A DNA stretch of 64,000 nt from Diphasiastrum complanatum (Eukaryota > Streptophyta > Lycopodiopsida > Lycopodiales > Lycopodiaceae). The position numbers and the translations under genes are program-made. Positions 34,015 to 46,640 of the stretch are shown here, piece after piece (position 1 is the first letter of the stretch; each line of letters opens with the position of its first letter). The notes under the pieces were generated by a model that searched no databases, was not told the DNA's origin, and saw only the letters and a list, made by a program, of their open reading frames with translations. Location: the NCBI GenBank assembly GCA_029204225.1, contig CM055103.1, positions 5,576,852-5,640,851 on the forward strand. Reading direction: 5' to 3'.

Positions 34015-35089
34015 CATGATATGCTAGAGCATTTCAAATGCTATACGTTGGATGATGTTGTGATTATGTTACCCAAGGCTCATCATGAACTAGAAGAGCA
34101 AGCATCAGAAACAAAAGAGGTTTATGATGGACCCCTTAGCCCATGAATCCTGCTGAACCAGGAGAGCCAGAAAAAATTGTTCAAGTTGGAGCTCAACTTA
34201 CTCCCGAACAATTTCAAGCATTAAGAAAGTTATTGATCAGGTACCAAGATTGTTTTGCTTGGACATACAAGAATCTCAAAGGAATTCCTACCTCAATTAT
34301 TGAGCATACGATACCCTTGATGCCTGATGTAGTTCCAAAGATCACAAATTTTATCGCTGTAATCCAAACGTTACGGAACTTATAAAAAAAGAGATACAAA
34401 GATCACTTGAAATCGATTTTATTTACAAAATCGAACATACGAAATGGATTTCTCCAATTGTTGTCATTCCTAAAAAAAATGAAAAGATGAGAATTTGTGT
34501 GGATCTCAAAGCCTTGAACAAAGTGAAGCAAAAGGATCACTTTCTGTTACCCTTTACTAAAAGCATATTGAACCGACTTGCTGAAGCGGAAGCATACAGT
34601 TTTTGGACGGATTTAGTGGTTACAACCAAGTTAAAATTGCACCTACGGATTGTCATAAAACAACTTTTGCAACAAAATGGAGAATTTATGCTTATAAAGT
34701 TATGTCGTTTGGACTTTGTAATGCACCTAGTTCATTTCAAAGAGTCACACAGTTTGCCTTCAAAGGCTACTTGTAGAAATTCCTTGAAATTTACTTGGAA
34801 GATCTCGGATACAAACCATTTGGATCATTTGGAAAAAGTGTTTGAACATTGTCGCAAATACCAAACCTCCTTAAATCTGGAAAAATGTCAAATTTGGATC
34901 ACTCATGGAGTTCTCCTTGGACATGTGATATCAAGACATGGCATTGCTACGGATTATTCCAAAATCAAAGTCATTGTGGAGCTACCACCACCAGGAACAA
35001 TTCGAGAAGTCTATGTGTTTATGAGTCATGCAAATTACTATCGGATATTTATTCTATTCTTTGCGGATTTAGCAAGACCTACATAGAAA
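34015..35089 (+). pseudogene. Ty3/gypsy reverse transcriptase (C2)
   Basis: The frame at 34143 has QLTPEQFQALRKLLIRYQDC and FAWTYKNLKGIP; after a frameshift near 34385 the frame 34487-35086 has MRICVDLKALNKVKQKD, HCRKYQTSLNLEKCQIW, LLGHVISRHGIATDYSK and FMSHANYYRIF. Between 34600 and 34810 the frame has slipped, and the catalytic FLDD region is readable only across frames (ATTTACTTGGAAGATCTC, giving L-E-D). Non-functional. Confidence 0.9.
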
Positions 35090-35570
35090 TTGACTATTGT
35101 ACCAATTTGGACAGTAGAGACATTGGAAGCATTTAAAAAATTGAAGAAAGCTTTAGCTTTTGCATCGATACTACGAGCTCCAATTTGGACAATTGAGTTC
35201 CATGTTCATACTGATGCATCAAAATATGCCATTGGATCAATTTTGACAAAGCCAGGTGAATACAAGAAAGATTATCCTATCAAGTTTGCAAGTCGATAGC
35301 TTATAGATCATGAGAAGAATTATTCAACAACATAATGCGAAGCATTGGCCATGATTTTTTTTGTTAAGAAGTTTCGACATTATCTATTGGCAATGCATTT
35401 TGCATTCTATACTGATCATTAGCCGTTACTTTATTTGGTGAACAAGACATGTAACATGGGACGTATTGCAAGATGGCTACTTTTATTGATTGAATTTGAT
35501 TTTCGCATCGTGGTTCAAAAGAGTAAGCAACATTCCATGTTTCAAGGATTGAATCAGCGCCAATTAATAC
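35090..35570 (+). pseudogene. Ty3/gypsy RNase H (C2)
   Basis: IEFHVHTDASKYAIGSIL, CEALAMIFFVKKFRHYL, FAFYTDH and LVNKTCNMGRIARWLLLLIE follow each other in nearly one frame with stops near 35299, 35335 and 35421. Confidence 0.9.
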
Positions 35571-36840
35571 TAAAGTGGATGATGAACTACCAAATGCTGC
35601 ATTGTTTTATGTTGAAGCAGTACCTGAGTGGGCAGCAAATATTGTTGAATATCCGATGCTAGGCCAACCTAATTATTCCTTGACAAAAGTACAAAAGAGA
35701 CAATTGATTCTTACGGCACAACCTTATCAATTGATTGTTGGACAATTGTATCGCCGAGGAATGGATGATATTTTGCGAAGATGTGTTTTGCTGCATGAAG
35801 TACCTGAACTTATCATGTTTTTCCATGATGGCATGGGCGGAGGCCATTTTTCAACAAATATCACTGTTCGCAAACTTTTACAATCAAAGTGTTGGTGGCC
35901 TACACTTCATAAAGATACAGAAAATTATATTCAGTCATGTGATGTTTGTCAACGAGCACGTCATCCTACACGATAGAATTATGAACCTCTACATCTAGTT
36001 TTATCGCAAACACCATTCAAGAAATGGGGTCTTGATTATGTTGGTCCTATTCATCTTGCGACAAGAGGATCTCAGGCCAGATATATCATCGTTGCAACCG
36101 ATTATATGATCAAGTGCGTTGAAGCAAATGCAGTTCGAGTTGCAGACGCAAAATCTACAACTAAGGTCCTTTATGAATATATTATTATTAGGTTTGAATG
36201 TCCTATCGAGATCGTAAGTGATCGTGGAACACATTTTGTGAATGAAATGATAAAGTGTCTGTTGGAAGACTTTTTCATTATTCATCGATTTAGTACTCCA
36301 TATTATCTGAGGAGTAATGGTCAAGCTGAATCTTCCAACAAGATTCTCTGCAACATCATGACAAAAATGGTGGAAGCAAGTTGTTTTGATTGAGAACATA
36401 AACTGTATGCAACATTATAAAGGTAGTACGAATCAAATACCAGTTCAACTTGTCTATGGTCAAGATGCAGTTATGCCAATTGAATTCTTAATACCATCCC
36501 TACGCATAGCAGCAACAAAACGGTTGGATAATGTGAAATCCTTACAGATGCATCATGAGGCTTTACAAAAATTTTGTGAAACCAGATTGATGGCACTTCA
36601 TGCATTAGTAGCAAAGAAAGCCTGTCGTAAGACATGGCACGATCGCCGATTACACAAAAAAGATTTGAAGGAAGGAGATCTAGCACTAATGTATAAAACG
36701 AAACTGATTAAAGGGAAATTGAAGTTTACGGATGAAAGACCGTATAAGGTGAAAGAAATATTGAACTATGGAGCAGTTATTTTAGAACATTTGGATGAAA
36801 AAAGATTTGATAGTGAACGGCAGCCGACTACACAAATTTT
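35571..36840 (+). pseudogene. Ty3/gypsy integrase (C2)
   Basis: The frame 35575-35976 has HDGMGGGHFSTNITVRKLL and CDVCQRARHPTR (H2C2 domain). After a stop (TAG near 35974) GLDYVGPI, VSDRGTHFVNEMI and GQAESSNKI give the D, D and E of the core. The C-terminal part (36386-36844) has QLVYGQDAVMPIEFLIPS and MYKTKLIKGKLKFTDERPY. All catalytic residues are readable, but at least two breaks separate them. Confidence 0.92.
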
Positions 36841-37440
36841 GTAGCCCGTTCAGCTAGTTCAATTCGCTTGATCCAACGGTTTATCAGTTTTACTTCACGT
36901 GTTTTACAATTTTTTTGTTTTCACTACTTGATTGATTTTTCTTTCTTTTGGAGAATATAGTTCAACAAAAAAAAGGAAGAAAAAGAATGATGAGCAAAAG
37001 TAAAAAAAAGGTCATCAAAATGGAAAAAGTGAAAGGAAAGTATTTTCAGAAAGGACTTTTTTTTATATGATAAATGACTTAGAGAATTCACTTTTTGGAT
37101 CATATTTTATACATACACTTATGGAAACTTTCGCCGAGTTGTCAGATTACACATCCACCTCAAATATACCTATATTGAGTTGGGCGAAGGTTATTGTGTA
37201 CATGTACTACCTCATTTGACCTTAGGTGAACGTTCAACATTATGCCATTTTGGGAACCTTCACCGAGCATCAAATCATCATCATGAACCTTCGTCGACAT
37301 GCCAGATGGATTCAGAATGTTAGATTTAGGTTGGGCATAGGTTTAGATCTTCAAAATTTGCATTTATTACAATACTTAAGTGAAGAATGTTCTTAGGCAA
37401 ATGTTCAACCTTTGTCAGATCTTTCGCCAACTTGCCACAT
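36841..37440 (+). other. Post-integrase spacer with AACCTTCGCCGA repeats (C2)
   Basis: Motif copies lie near 37126 (AACTTTCGCCGA), 37182 (complement), 37254 (AACCTTCACCGA), 37287 (AACCTTCGTCGA), 37408 and 37422. The TATA and GCTAGCGAAG box seen in C1 are absent here, removed with the start of the aORF. Confidence 0.65.
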
Positions 37441-40010
37441 TTGTCAGAAAAGACGGACATCATGATACTCCCTAGCACAAGCATAATGGCTCAATGGATG
37501 AACCTTGCTGACTGCAATGGAGATCTACAAGCGTGCCTTCTCAAAAAAAAATGAATATGGAATTCATTACCATGGCCTTTAGTACCTGGTCCGAGCCCAA
37601 GGCCAAGTTCTACATCACCTACCAGACTGCTACCCACAAGGTGTGCGTAACTGAGGCCGCCCTTGCCTCCATATGTATCACTTCTAGAACTCAGCCATCA
37701 CCGAACTACAAGCATGCAAAGAATATCATAAATTCATTATAGATACGACCAATGAACTCTATTGGACCAATGATGGCTATTTGTTAGAATGCATCTGAGA
37801 TCCTACTATCCATGCCACTGCACAGCTGCTGTACAACTTCTTGATGGTTGGCAACCTCAAGAAGGAGCACATTTCTTCTCAGATCTTGCATTGCATAGTA
37901 GAGTCCAACTATAAGTTTGATAAAAACCCACTAGAACCCTATAACTGGTTCAAGACGGTATTTGGTGAGCTCAAGCGGGACATTAAAAGCAATACCAAAC
38001 AACAGTTCACAGCTGGCCCACTTTTGTCCCTGCTTTCCACCTCCTACCTCGATAATAGGATCCATGGGTTTGTTTCTACCTCGGTACTATCTATGTATGA
38101 AGACACACCTGCCGAGTCTTCACATCAAGCCTCAAGATCTCATAGTCACCATCGTGTACGCAGCGAAATCATCATTCCTGACTCGCCTCCCGCGTCACGT
38201 CACCATACTAGGCAAACAACTTTAGTTGCGCTTCCACTCCTTGCTGCAACTCACACTAAACTACCTATCCCCAATCTGCCAATGCTTCCGCCACCTCAGC
38301 TTTCTCACAAGGTCAGTCTGTGACCATTGGAGCCACCATTCCAATTACAGATGCCCAAGCTGCCTCACCCCTACAAGCTCGAGCAATCTCACCAAACATG
38401 TTGGCGTTCATGGATATGTTTGATGATTCCAATTCCTTAGGGCCAAATGAAATTTTTGAGATGCCTAAGAGCCTAGGACCCTTTGATCTCCAATCCCCTG
38501 GAAAAGGATTCGATCATTTACATGACGCTATGAATATTTTTTATTCATCTTTTCATATCAGTCACCAAGATCAAGTAGATTAGGTACCATAGACACTCAG
38601 GGTCGACCATGCAGTTATCTCTCCAAAGCAGTTCAACGCCACGATGCGTAATGGCTTTGAATGTCCAGATATTTTTGAATAAGAGGAGTTATTGACAAGA
38701 TCTCAACGCCGACCAAGCACACTACCTGCAAGTGTTGTTTCTACTACTACACCAACAACAACCCACGTGGATTCTAGTGACGCATTGGGTTTAGTCTCAA
38801 ACCTTGCACGAGTGATCCAGACCATGTTAGATGAACAAAATATCAGAGTTGGATTCAGAGAATACCCTAATAAGTCAAAAAGTTATTCAGTTGAACCACG
38901 AGATCAAGATTGCCAAGCAACATGAGGCAAAATTTGAAGCCGGGTTGAAAAAAACTAAACAATCTGTTGAGCACCTCGAAAGTTATGTGGCGACCTTGTA
39001 GAATTCATGGACAACAGCACAGGACCAAGTGGAGAAGCTTGTCCAAGACGCCAAACAACAGGCGTTGCTACTAGCCGGGCAATTGGATATGGTTGCACTT
39101 GAACAAGAGCGCCTTTAAGGTGAGTTGGATGCGACCACCCTTGAACACGATTCTTACTTCCACGCAAGTACCTGAGCGTCCAGTCTCACCAGATGAGATC
39201 CGATACTTGTTCAAGAAAGTTGAAACCTACTGAACTTCATTGGTAGGGTTTCAAGAAAAATTTGATAAACTCAAACGTACGGCATCGACTGAGTTGGCAA
39301 AGGCAAAAGCAATAATAAAAGATTATAAAAGAGTAGCTGCTCAAGTTTTGAAAGTCGGGCCTCAAATTCCAGTTCCTATGATGCCGTAGTTCTCGCCTCA
39401 GCACCAAGATCAAGGAGGCTTGGATATAGGTTTGGACGGGCCAGAAATACAAGATATACCAAATGACCAGGCCATCAAAGAAGGTCTGACTACTTCAAGG
39501 CCCAGACCATTGTTTCAGAGACTGATCACCATAAAGGACCAGATTCAAGCATTTCTACAACAACATCTGCATGAATCCTCAAGGGGTGGATGGGTATAAC
39601 GACATGGAGAACAATTGTATTTGAGAAAACTCCAGATTCTATCAGGAGTTATGCTGCCAGCCCTCGCCAATTGTGGGTAGATCCGTACTATTTGTCGATG
39701 TCAAGAAGAAATAAATGGAAAGATTTGGGAATTCCATTGGACCAAGTGACAATCATATCCCAAATTGGCCCATAATCCACCAAGTTTGTAATTGACAAAT
39801 ATTAGTGGATTTTCACCGCGCTTTACAATTTTATGTGACAGAGTATAGACATTTGCCAGATCTAATTGTTAGGCAATCTGCGCTTTTTGCAAACGATTTG
39901 TTGGAGTCCGTAGTAACATGTTGGGATGGTTGCCTTCCTCAATTGGCTTTCGATCCAAATCTCCCAATGCGTCCGACAATGTTCAAGATCAATTGTCACT
40001 TGCCAGGTTA
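37441..40010 (+). pseudogene. aORF copy 1 (C2), both ends lost
   Basis: Function unknown. The first codons are missing. Then, across frames: SKINMEFIT-like block at 37533 with FSTWSEPKAKFYITYQTATH, HAKNIINS, LKKEHISSQILHCIVE (37841), YNWFKTVFGELKRDIKS and LDNRIHGFVSTSVL, matching the N-terminal domain of A. A Pro/Ser-rich linker (38100-38580), a helical part (ALGLVSNLARVIQTMLDEQN at 38780) and the C-terminal domain (SIRSYAASPRQLWVDPYY, GIPLDQVTI, RQSALFANDLL) follow. At about 40005 the frame joins LTR2, losing the last 100 residues or so. Confidence 0.8.
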
Positions 40011-40649
40011 TAGGAAATCAATAAAAGGACTTTAGGCCTTTTAGCAAGACTTTAATGTCGCATGCCTAAATGTCAAGCTAGTGAATAAATTAGGGGTTCC
40101 CAGCAAATTTCAATTCCAAATTGGGTCCTCTAATTAATGCAAGAGTTTCTCATTCTTTTTAGATTTGAATGAGCCAATAGGATTTTGAGGCCAAGGCCCT
40201 CCTCTCCACTATAAAGAGGGGCCTACTCAAATTTGTAAACCATGTTCTCTCTTCAAATACAAGCGATTGAGCCTCTTATAAAATGGATTATGAATGTCTT
40301 TGCTCTCTATCTCTTTTCCTCCTCCACTCATGCTTTTGTTGTATTTGCTAATTGTTAGATCTGAATGTTATTGGGATTATATATTCTTATACTTTTTGTG
40401 AGAGAGAAAGGGAGAGAGATGAAGCAAGTATCTATCTTATTGTGGGTTGTAGTGTTAATTGGTTTAGGGTTAATGGATGTAGTGTTAATGGATCTTAGAG
40501 TTAATTGTGGATCATCCATGCATGCTGGATTTTGATTTATGCTATTGCTCTCATGGGATCAAAACTCTACGTGACGACTAACTTCATCTCCTTGATGCTT
40601 GTGTGCTTGGACTTGGGTTGAGGATAGGATATGAAATAAAGCCACTACA
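40011..40649 (+). repeat. LTR2 of family C, 5'-truncated
   Basis: Begins inside the LTR at TAGGAAATCAATAAAAGGAC (equals 30343 in LTR1) and ends exactly at GCCACTACA. A TATAAAG box lies near 40211. The left about 110 bp are missing, and the sequence before it is aORF. Confidence 0.88.
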
Positions 40650-43545
40650 AAATCCAAGTTTTATATCACCTACTAGGGGGCTACCCACAAGGTGTGAGTT
40701 ATTGATGCCGCCCTTGTAGCTATAGGAATTTCTCTAGGGACATGCCCATCGCCAAACTATAAGCATGCCAAAAGTATCATAAAGCCTTTCATTGACACTA
40801 CCACATAATTGTATTAGACCAATGACGATTACTTGGTAGAGGCCATTCGAGATCCAGCCCTCCAGGCCATCACCCAGTAACTGAACAACTTTCTGATGGT
40901 TGACAACCTCAGAAAGGAAATGATCTCATCTCAGATCCTCCATCGTCTGGTAGAATCTAACTATAAGTTAGGTCTCGGAATTTTGAAACCCTATAACTAG
41001 TATAAAATAGTTTTTGGGGACCTCAAAAGAGCCATTAAGACTAACACCAAGCAGCAGTTTCCTGGTTGCCCTTTTTTGTCATCCTTAGCCATCTCGTATC
41101 TCAATAATAATATCCATGGATTTCATTCTGACTCAGTGCTAGCCACCTATAAAGTAGCACCAGTCAAGTCCTCCCGCCAGACATCTAGCTCATAGAGTCG
41201 TCGACGAGTGCGTAGCGAGATTGTCATTCCCGATTCGCCTCCCATGCCTTGTACTAAGATTCATGGATTTCATACTAAGTCAGTGCTAGCCACCTATGAA
41301 GTAGCACCAGCCCGAGTCCTCCCGCTAGGCATCCAACTCACAGAGTCGTCGACCGAGTACATAGCGAGATTGTCATTTCCGACTTGCCTCCCACATCTCG
41401 TCGTCAAACTCGTTAACCATTGTCAACTCCGCTACCACCCCCCGCTGCCACTCGCACTACACTACCTATTTCTCCAACCATTGAAGCTTCCCTAGCCACT
41501 GATTCCTCACAAGGGCAGTTTGTAACAGTTGATTCAAGCATTTCAATTTCAGTTGCTCAAGCCGTCTCACCCCTACAAACCAGGCTACGTCATCGAAAAC
41601 TCAGCAATTTATGGATATGTTCAATGATTCTGATCCCCTAGGGGCAGATGAACTATTCGTGATGCCGAAGAGCCCTGTGTTTTTTTGAACTAAAATCTCT
41701 CAAAAAAGAATTTGAACAATTCCATGAGAATTTTGATATATTTGATACAACACCACAACAGACAGAACAAGCAAATCTACAAGATCAGGTACCAGACATG
41801 ATAAGGATCATTCATGCAATTGTATCCCCAAAGCCATACACCGTGCCAAAAGGATTGAAGGAGAAGATATCTTTGAGGTAAAAGATATACAAACAAAGTT
41901 TCAAGGCCAAACCAGACAAGCTCCTGCATCTACTGTTGCTGCTGTTACTACACCCGTGGATTCTGGTGACACACTTGGTTTAGTCTCTAACCTTGCACGA
42001 GTGATCAAGACCATGATTGATGAGAAGACCGCAATGGAGAAGAGCATCTCCGAATTGGAATCGAAAAATACTATGATCAGTCAGAAAGTCATCTAGCTGA
42101 ATAGAGAGCTCAAGATCACCAAACAACTCGAAGCAAAGCTAGAAGCGGAGTTGAAAAAACCAAGCAATCTGCTGAGACGTTGGAAGGATATGTGTGCACG
42201 CTCTAGAACACTCTAACAACTATGCAAGGTCAAGTGGATAAGGCTATTTAGGATGCAAAACAACAAGTGTTGCTATTACAAGGGCAGCTAGATATGGAAA
42301 ACCTAGATCAAGAAAGGATCCAAGGTGAATTGGATGCCATGAAATTCGAGACAAATACTTATCTATAAAGAAAAGTGCCAGACCATCTCGTTCGACCAGA
42401 GGAGGTCCATTATTTGTTCAAAAAGGTCGAGACCTATCACAGAGCATTGGCCAAATTCTAGGACGATTTGATAGATTCAAACGCATGGCATCGACTGAGT
42501 TGGCAAAGGCAAAATCCATTATCAAAGAATACGAACAAGCTGTCGCTCAAGTCCTAGAAACAATCTCTTAGATCCAGGTACCAGTCTTGTCAGCCTTCTC
42601 ACCTCAACAACAAGATCAGGGAGAAATGGATACTGGAATGGATCAGGAGGCACATGGAAAAAAAACCACCACAGATTCTCAAGCCATGGAAGCAGATCCA
42701 TCTACATCAACGACCAGGCCCTTATTCTAGAAACCTGTCACCATCGAGGACTAGATCTAGACATCTATACATCAGCATCCACATGAGTCCTCAAGGGGTG
42801 GCTGGGTGATAAAGTTCAAGACATCAGAGATAGAACAGGGCAAGGAATTGGACAAGCTATCCGCATTGGGTGAGCAACCACCATGGCAAAGAATGTTTTT
42901 TAAGAAAGCTCCAGATTCAATCAGGAATTATGTAACGAGCCCTCGCCAGCTCCAGGTGGTGAATCCATACTACATTCCGATGACATGAAGAAATAAATGG
43001 AAAGATTTGGGTGTGTCAATAGATCAAATTCAATATCCATACCCCAAATTGGCCCATATTCTACCAAGAATATAGTTGGACAATTGTAGTAGATTTGAAC
43101 AAAGCCAGACCTATGCATACGAGTACAAGTATTCACCAGATCCAACCGTTAGACAGTCGACTATTTTTGTGAACGATTTGACCAAGTTGGCATCTGTTTC
43201 TACTAGATGGGATGATTGCCTACCCACATTGGCTTTCGATCCAATTGTCTCTATGCCGTCCGACAAGGTTCAAGATCTATAGTCTGTAGCCAGATTGTAC
43301 TATCGAGCTGCGATGTTGGGTGGATCGTGGGAGTCCATATTTATAGCATGGATAGCTTGAAATTGGATTTCAAGCACGAATAGGTATTTTTTTTTGCACA
43401 AGATCTTTTTCAATACCGACCGCCTGAAATTCATGGAAAAGATTCAACATCACTTGATAAAGATACGATGAGAGGCCAACCAGATTCCTGAATAAATAAT
43501 CTTGCGAGGTGTCGTGGGACCGCCACCAGTTTTGGTGGGGGATAC
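40650..43545 (+). pseudogene. aORF copy 2 (family C)
   Basis: The sequence resumes immediately after the LTR2 end inside the N-terminal domain (AAGTTTTATATCACCTAC equals 37598). It goes on through the linker, with an internal duplication of about 150 bp (41108-41250 and 41262-41410; GTGCTAGCCACCTAT in both), the helical part (LGLVSNLARVIKTMIDEK near 41970) and the full C-terminal domain: SIRNYVTSPRQLQVVNPYY, SPDPTVRQSTIFVNDL, RWDDCLPTLAFDP, LYYRAAMLGGSW and an end near 43490. Many stops and frame changes. The PPT-like GGTGGGGGATAC precedes LTR3. Confidence 0.8.
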
Positions 43546-44285
43546 TGTTGAAGGGTTTGCGGATAGCGAGAAAACCCTAACCATAGTTAATAAGTGAGAG
43601 TGATTTGGCACCTTATGTGTGTAAGTCCAATCCGATGATCACATAGGTATTTGATTAGTTACAAGTTAATAAAAGGACTTCAGGCCTTTTTGCGAGACTT
43701 TTAATGTCGTAGGGCCTAAATGTCAAGTTAGTGAATAAAAGAGGTTCCCACCAATTTTCAAGTTGGTTCTCTCTAAATTTCAAATTTAAATAGTTAGGGA
43801 GGTAGAAATTGGCCAATAGGAATTGAGGCCAAGACCATCCAACCCACTATATATAGTGGTAATTTCAAATATTGTAAACATGTTCTCTTCATTTCAATAC
43901 AAGTAGGTTGGCCCTGTAAGGGAATGGATATGGAATGTCCTTGCACTTCATCTCTCCTCCTCTAACTCTCATGCTTTCTTTGTGTTTGTTATTCATTGGA
44001 TTTGATGCTTATTGGGATTGATCGTTCTTATGCTTTTGTGAGAGAGAAAGGGAGAGGAAGAAGAGTAAGTTTCTATCATTGGTGGATTAGGGTTAGTTGA
44101 TGTAGTGTTAATGCTTAGTGTTAAGGGATCTTAGTGGTAGATGTGAATCTTATACACATGCTGGATTATGAAATATGCTATCGCTCTCATGGGAACGAAC
44201 CTCCGCGTGACAACTAGCCTCGTCTCCTTGATGCTTGTGTGCTTGGATCTAGGGTTGAGGGTAAGATAGGAAACAGCCCACTACA
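43546..44285 (+). repeat. LTR3 of family C (740 bp)
   Basis: Begins TGTTGAAGGGTTTGCGGATA, ends AACAGCCCACTACA. A TATATAT-like promoter lies at 43849-43857. It diverges from LTR1 in the middle (43740-43830). Confidence 0.9.
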
Positions 44286-45440
44286 CCCATATTAAATGTC
44301 TTGTTTACTATATGAAGTAATGGATAATGGTCACTATAAAATACAAAAGACGTCGCCATTAGATAATGTCAAAAAAATTTCATGGAAAAAACCATGGTCA
44401 ACGCTTCTCGTTCTGTTGTAGAGTAATTCTTTTCAGAATCAGTAAGTTGTCGACTAGCAAATCTGATAGGATAGTCTTTCTTATATTCTCCTGGTTGTAT
44501 CAAAACTGAACCAATAACATATTTTGATGCATCAATATGAACATGAAATTCAATTGTCCAATTTGGAGCTCATAGAATCGGTGTAGAAGCTAATGCTTTC
44601 TTCAATTTCTCAAATGCTTCCAACACCTCAGTTGTTCAAATAGGTACAATATAGTCGTGCTAAGTCCACAAAGAATCAAATGAATATCTAATAATAGTTC
44701 GCATGACCTATAAAAATATAAACTCCTCAAATTGTTCCTAGTGGTGGTAGTTCCACAATGACTTTAATTTTGGAATAATCCGTAGCAATGCCATGTCTTG
44801 ATATCACATGTCCAAGAACAATTCCATGAGTAACCCAAATCTGATACTTTTCTAGATTTAAGGAGATTTGGTACTTGTAAGGAGATTTGGTACTCGTGAC
44901 AATGTTCAAATACTTTTTTCAAACAATCCACATGGTTTGTATTGGCACTATGAACTCCGAGATCATCCAAGCAAATTTTATTTGAAATGAACTAGGTACA
45001 TTACCAAGTCCAAACGACATAGCTTTATAAGCATATGTTCCTCGTTCCGTTGCAAAAGCTATTTTATGACGATCTGTAGGTGCGATTTTAACTTGGTTAT
45101 AACCACTGAATCTATCCAAAAATTGTAAGCTTTCGTTCCAGCAAGGTGATCTAATATGCTTTTAGTAAATGGTAACACAAAGTGATCATTTCGTGTCACT
45201 TCCTTCAAGGCTTTGAGATTCACACAAATTTTTATCTTCTCATTCTTCTTAGGAATGACAACAATTGACAAAACCCATTCAGTACATTCAATTTTGCAAA
45301 TAAAATCTGCTTCAAGTCATCTTTGTAACTGATCTTTCTTGATAAGGTCAGTAACATTCGAATTACAACGGGAGAATCTTGTGAGTTTTGGAACTGCATC
45401 AGACATCAAAGGTACTATGTTATAGTTTTGCTTTGCTTGT
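44286..45440 (-). pseudogene. Inverted family C RT-RNase H fragment (C3)
   Basis: On the minus strand, from 45440 down to 44300, RT pieces read VVIPKKNEKIKICVNLKALK, FSGYNQVKIAPTDRHKIAF, RGTYAYKAMSFGLGN, ISLNLEKYQIWVTHGIVLGH and SRHGIATDYSK, followed by RNase H (FHVHIDASKYVIG, YKKDYPIRFASRQL). A short tandem repeat AAGGAGATTTGGTACT lies at 44864-44900. The catalytic RT region is disrupted (LDDLGVHS present). It faces the C2 pol copy. Confidence 0.85.
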
Positions 45441-45452
45441 TTCATCGTCATT

Positions 45453-45634
45453 GATTGCTAACATTGAGGAATGGATCAAACATCTTTGTTTGTGAAATCC
45501 TTGGCTATGGTCATGTGCAGAGGTGCTACCGGCACGGTGGACATTGTTAGATGATTGCTAACGTTGAGGAATGGATCAAATATCTTTGTTTGTGAAATCC
45601 TTGGCTGTGGTCTTGTGCAGAGGTGCTACCGGCA
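45453..45634 (+). repeat. 82-bp direct repeat, 100-bp period
   Basis: GATTGCTAACATTGAGGAAT through GGTGCTACCGGCA at 45453-45534 recurs at 45553-45634 with about four changes. Confidence 0.92.
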
Positions 45635-45959
45635 ATGCTAAGAGGATCGTCAGGACTAATTGATTGTATCACAGTCGAATTTGATTTTAGAGGATCATTG
45701 AGAGAGTAAAATGGGTTTTTCTTGAGATGGTGATGGGGGACAAGGAAAAATTGAGCATTTGCAATGTCCATCTGTTGAAGTGCTCATGCTCCTATATTAG
45801 ATATCTTTGCCGTAATCTCTTCTTAAAATAAAACTATTGCTCTCTTGTCCTTCCAAGCAACAGACTAATCATCCTGCCCAAGGACTAGATTCAATCTATC
45901 AGGGGCCAAAATTTGATTGTTCTAAATCATAGGTTCAATCTAAATGTGCTACATGATGG
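45635..45959. other. Spacer, no gene seen
   Basis: No domain recognised between the duplicated unit and the copia fragment. Confidence 0.5.
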
Positions 45960-46640
45960 AAGTCCAAGAAGAAGATCCAAAGCATGGCAAAAGTGATGAT
46001 GATCAAGAATCAAGCTCTTAAGGAAAGAAGAAAGACAAAGCCAAACAAAAGTGCTTCTTTTGTGGAAAGAAGAGGCACTTTGCATCTCAGTGCTACAAAA
46101 AGAAGAATGCACAAGATGAGAGTAAGCAAGACAACCTTACCATTGAGGATTATGAGGATGAAGTTGATTCATCCTTGATGGCATCTACACCAACAAGCAA
46201 GAGCTACTCCAATGACACATGGTGGATTGAGAGTGGGGCTAGTTCCCACATGACATTCCAAAAGGAATTCTTCTCAACTCTTGTACCTTTTTTAGGTTGT
46301 AAAAAGTCTATTCTAACAGCAAGTGATCAAGAATGTAGAATAGATTGAGTGGAAACAATCTCTTTAAGTCTTGGATCCTCTAAAAGATTGGATATAGAAA
46401 ATGTACTCTATGTTTCTAATCTTAGTAGGAGCTTGCTTGGTGTTGGGCAACTAATGGATAGTGGTTTAGATGTTCATTTTAAGGAAGGTGTTTGCTCTAT
46501 TATGATACTTGCATTGTAAACGGATATAAGCAAAGGAGGCTATTCTCAAAGGCTCGCAGGCAACCATTTGCTAACTCTTCTACTAGATCTTCTAAGTCAT
46601 TAGATCTCATTCATAGTAGATTCAAAACTAGTTGAGTCTA
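45960..46640 (+). pseudogene. Copia gag-protease fragment
   Basis: In one frame: basic stretch, zinc knuckle CFFCGKKRHFASQC (CX2CX4HX4C), an acidic region, then WWIESGASSHMTFQKEFF where the catalytic Asp of WWIDSGAS is Glu, followed by DIENVLYVSNLSRSLLGVGQ and LMDSGLDVHFK. This is the usual Ty1/copia gag-protease order. It ends in stops near 46520; integrase and RT are absent. Confidence 0.88.

Larger units (their letters stand above)
28664..44285 (+). mobile_element. Family C array: tandem Ty3/gypsy elements sharing LTRs
   Basis: The order is: integrase end and aORF start (C1), LTR1 (30233-31005), primer site, leader, gag end, protease, RT, RNase H, integrase, aORF copy 1 (C2), truncated LTR2 (40011-40649), aORF copy 2, LTR3 (43546-44285). 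All are in the same direction. The family is related to A/B (same domain order, spacer, primer type and aORF) but diverged, more AT-rich and more decayed. The shared-LTR layout suggests unequal recombination between elements rather than independent insertions. Confidence 0.85.
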
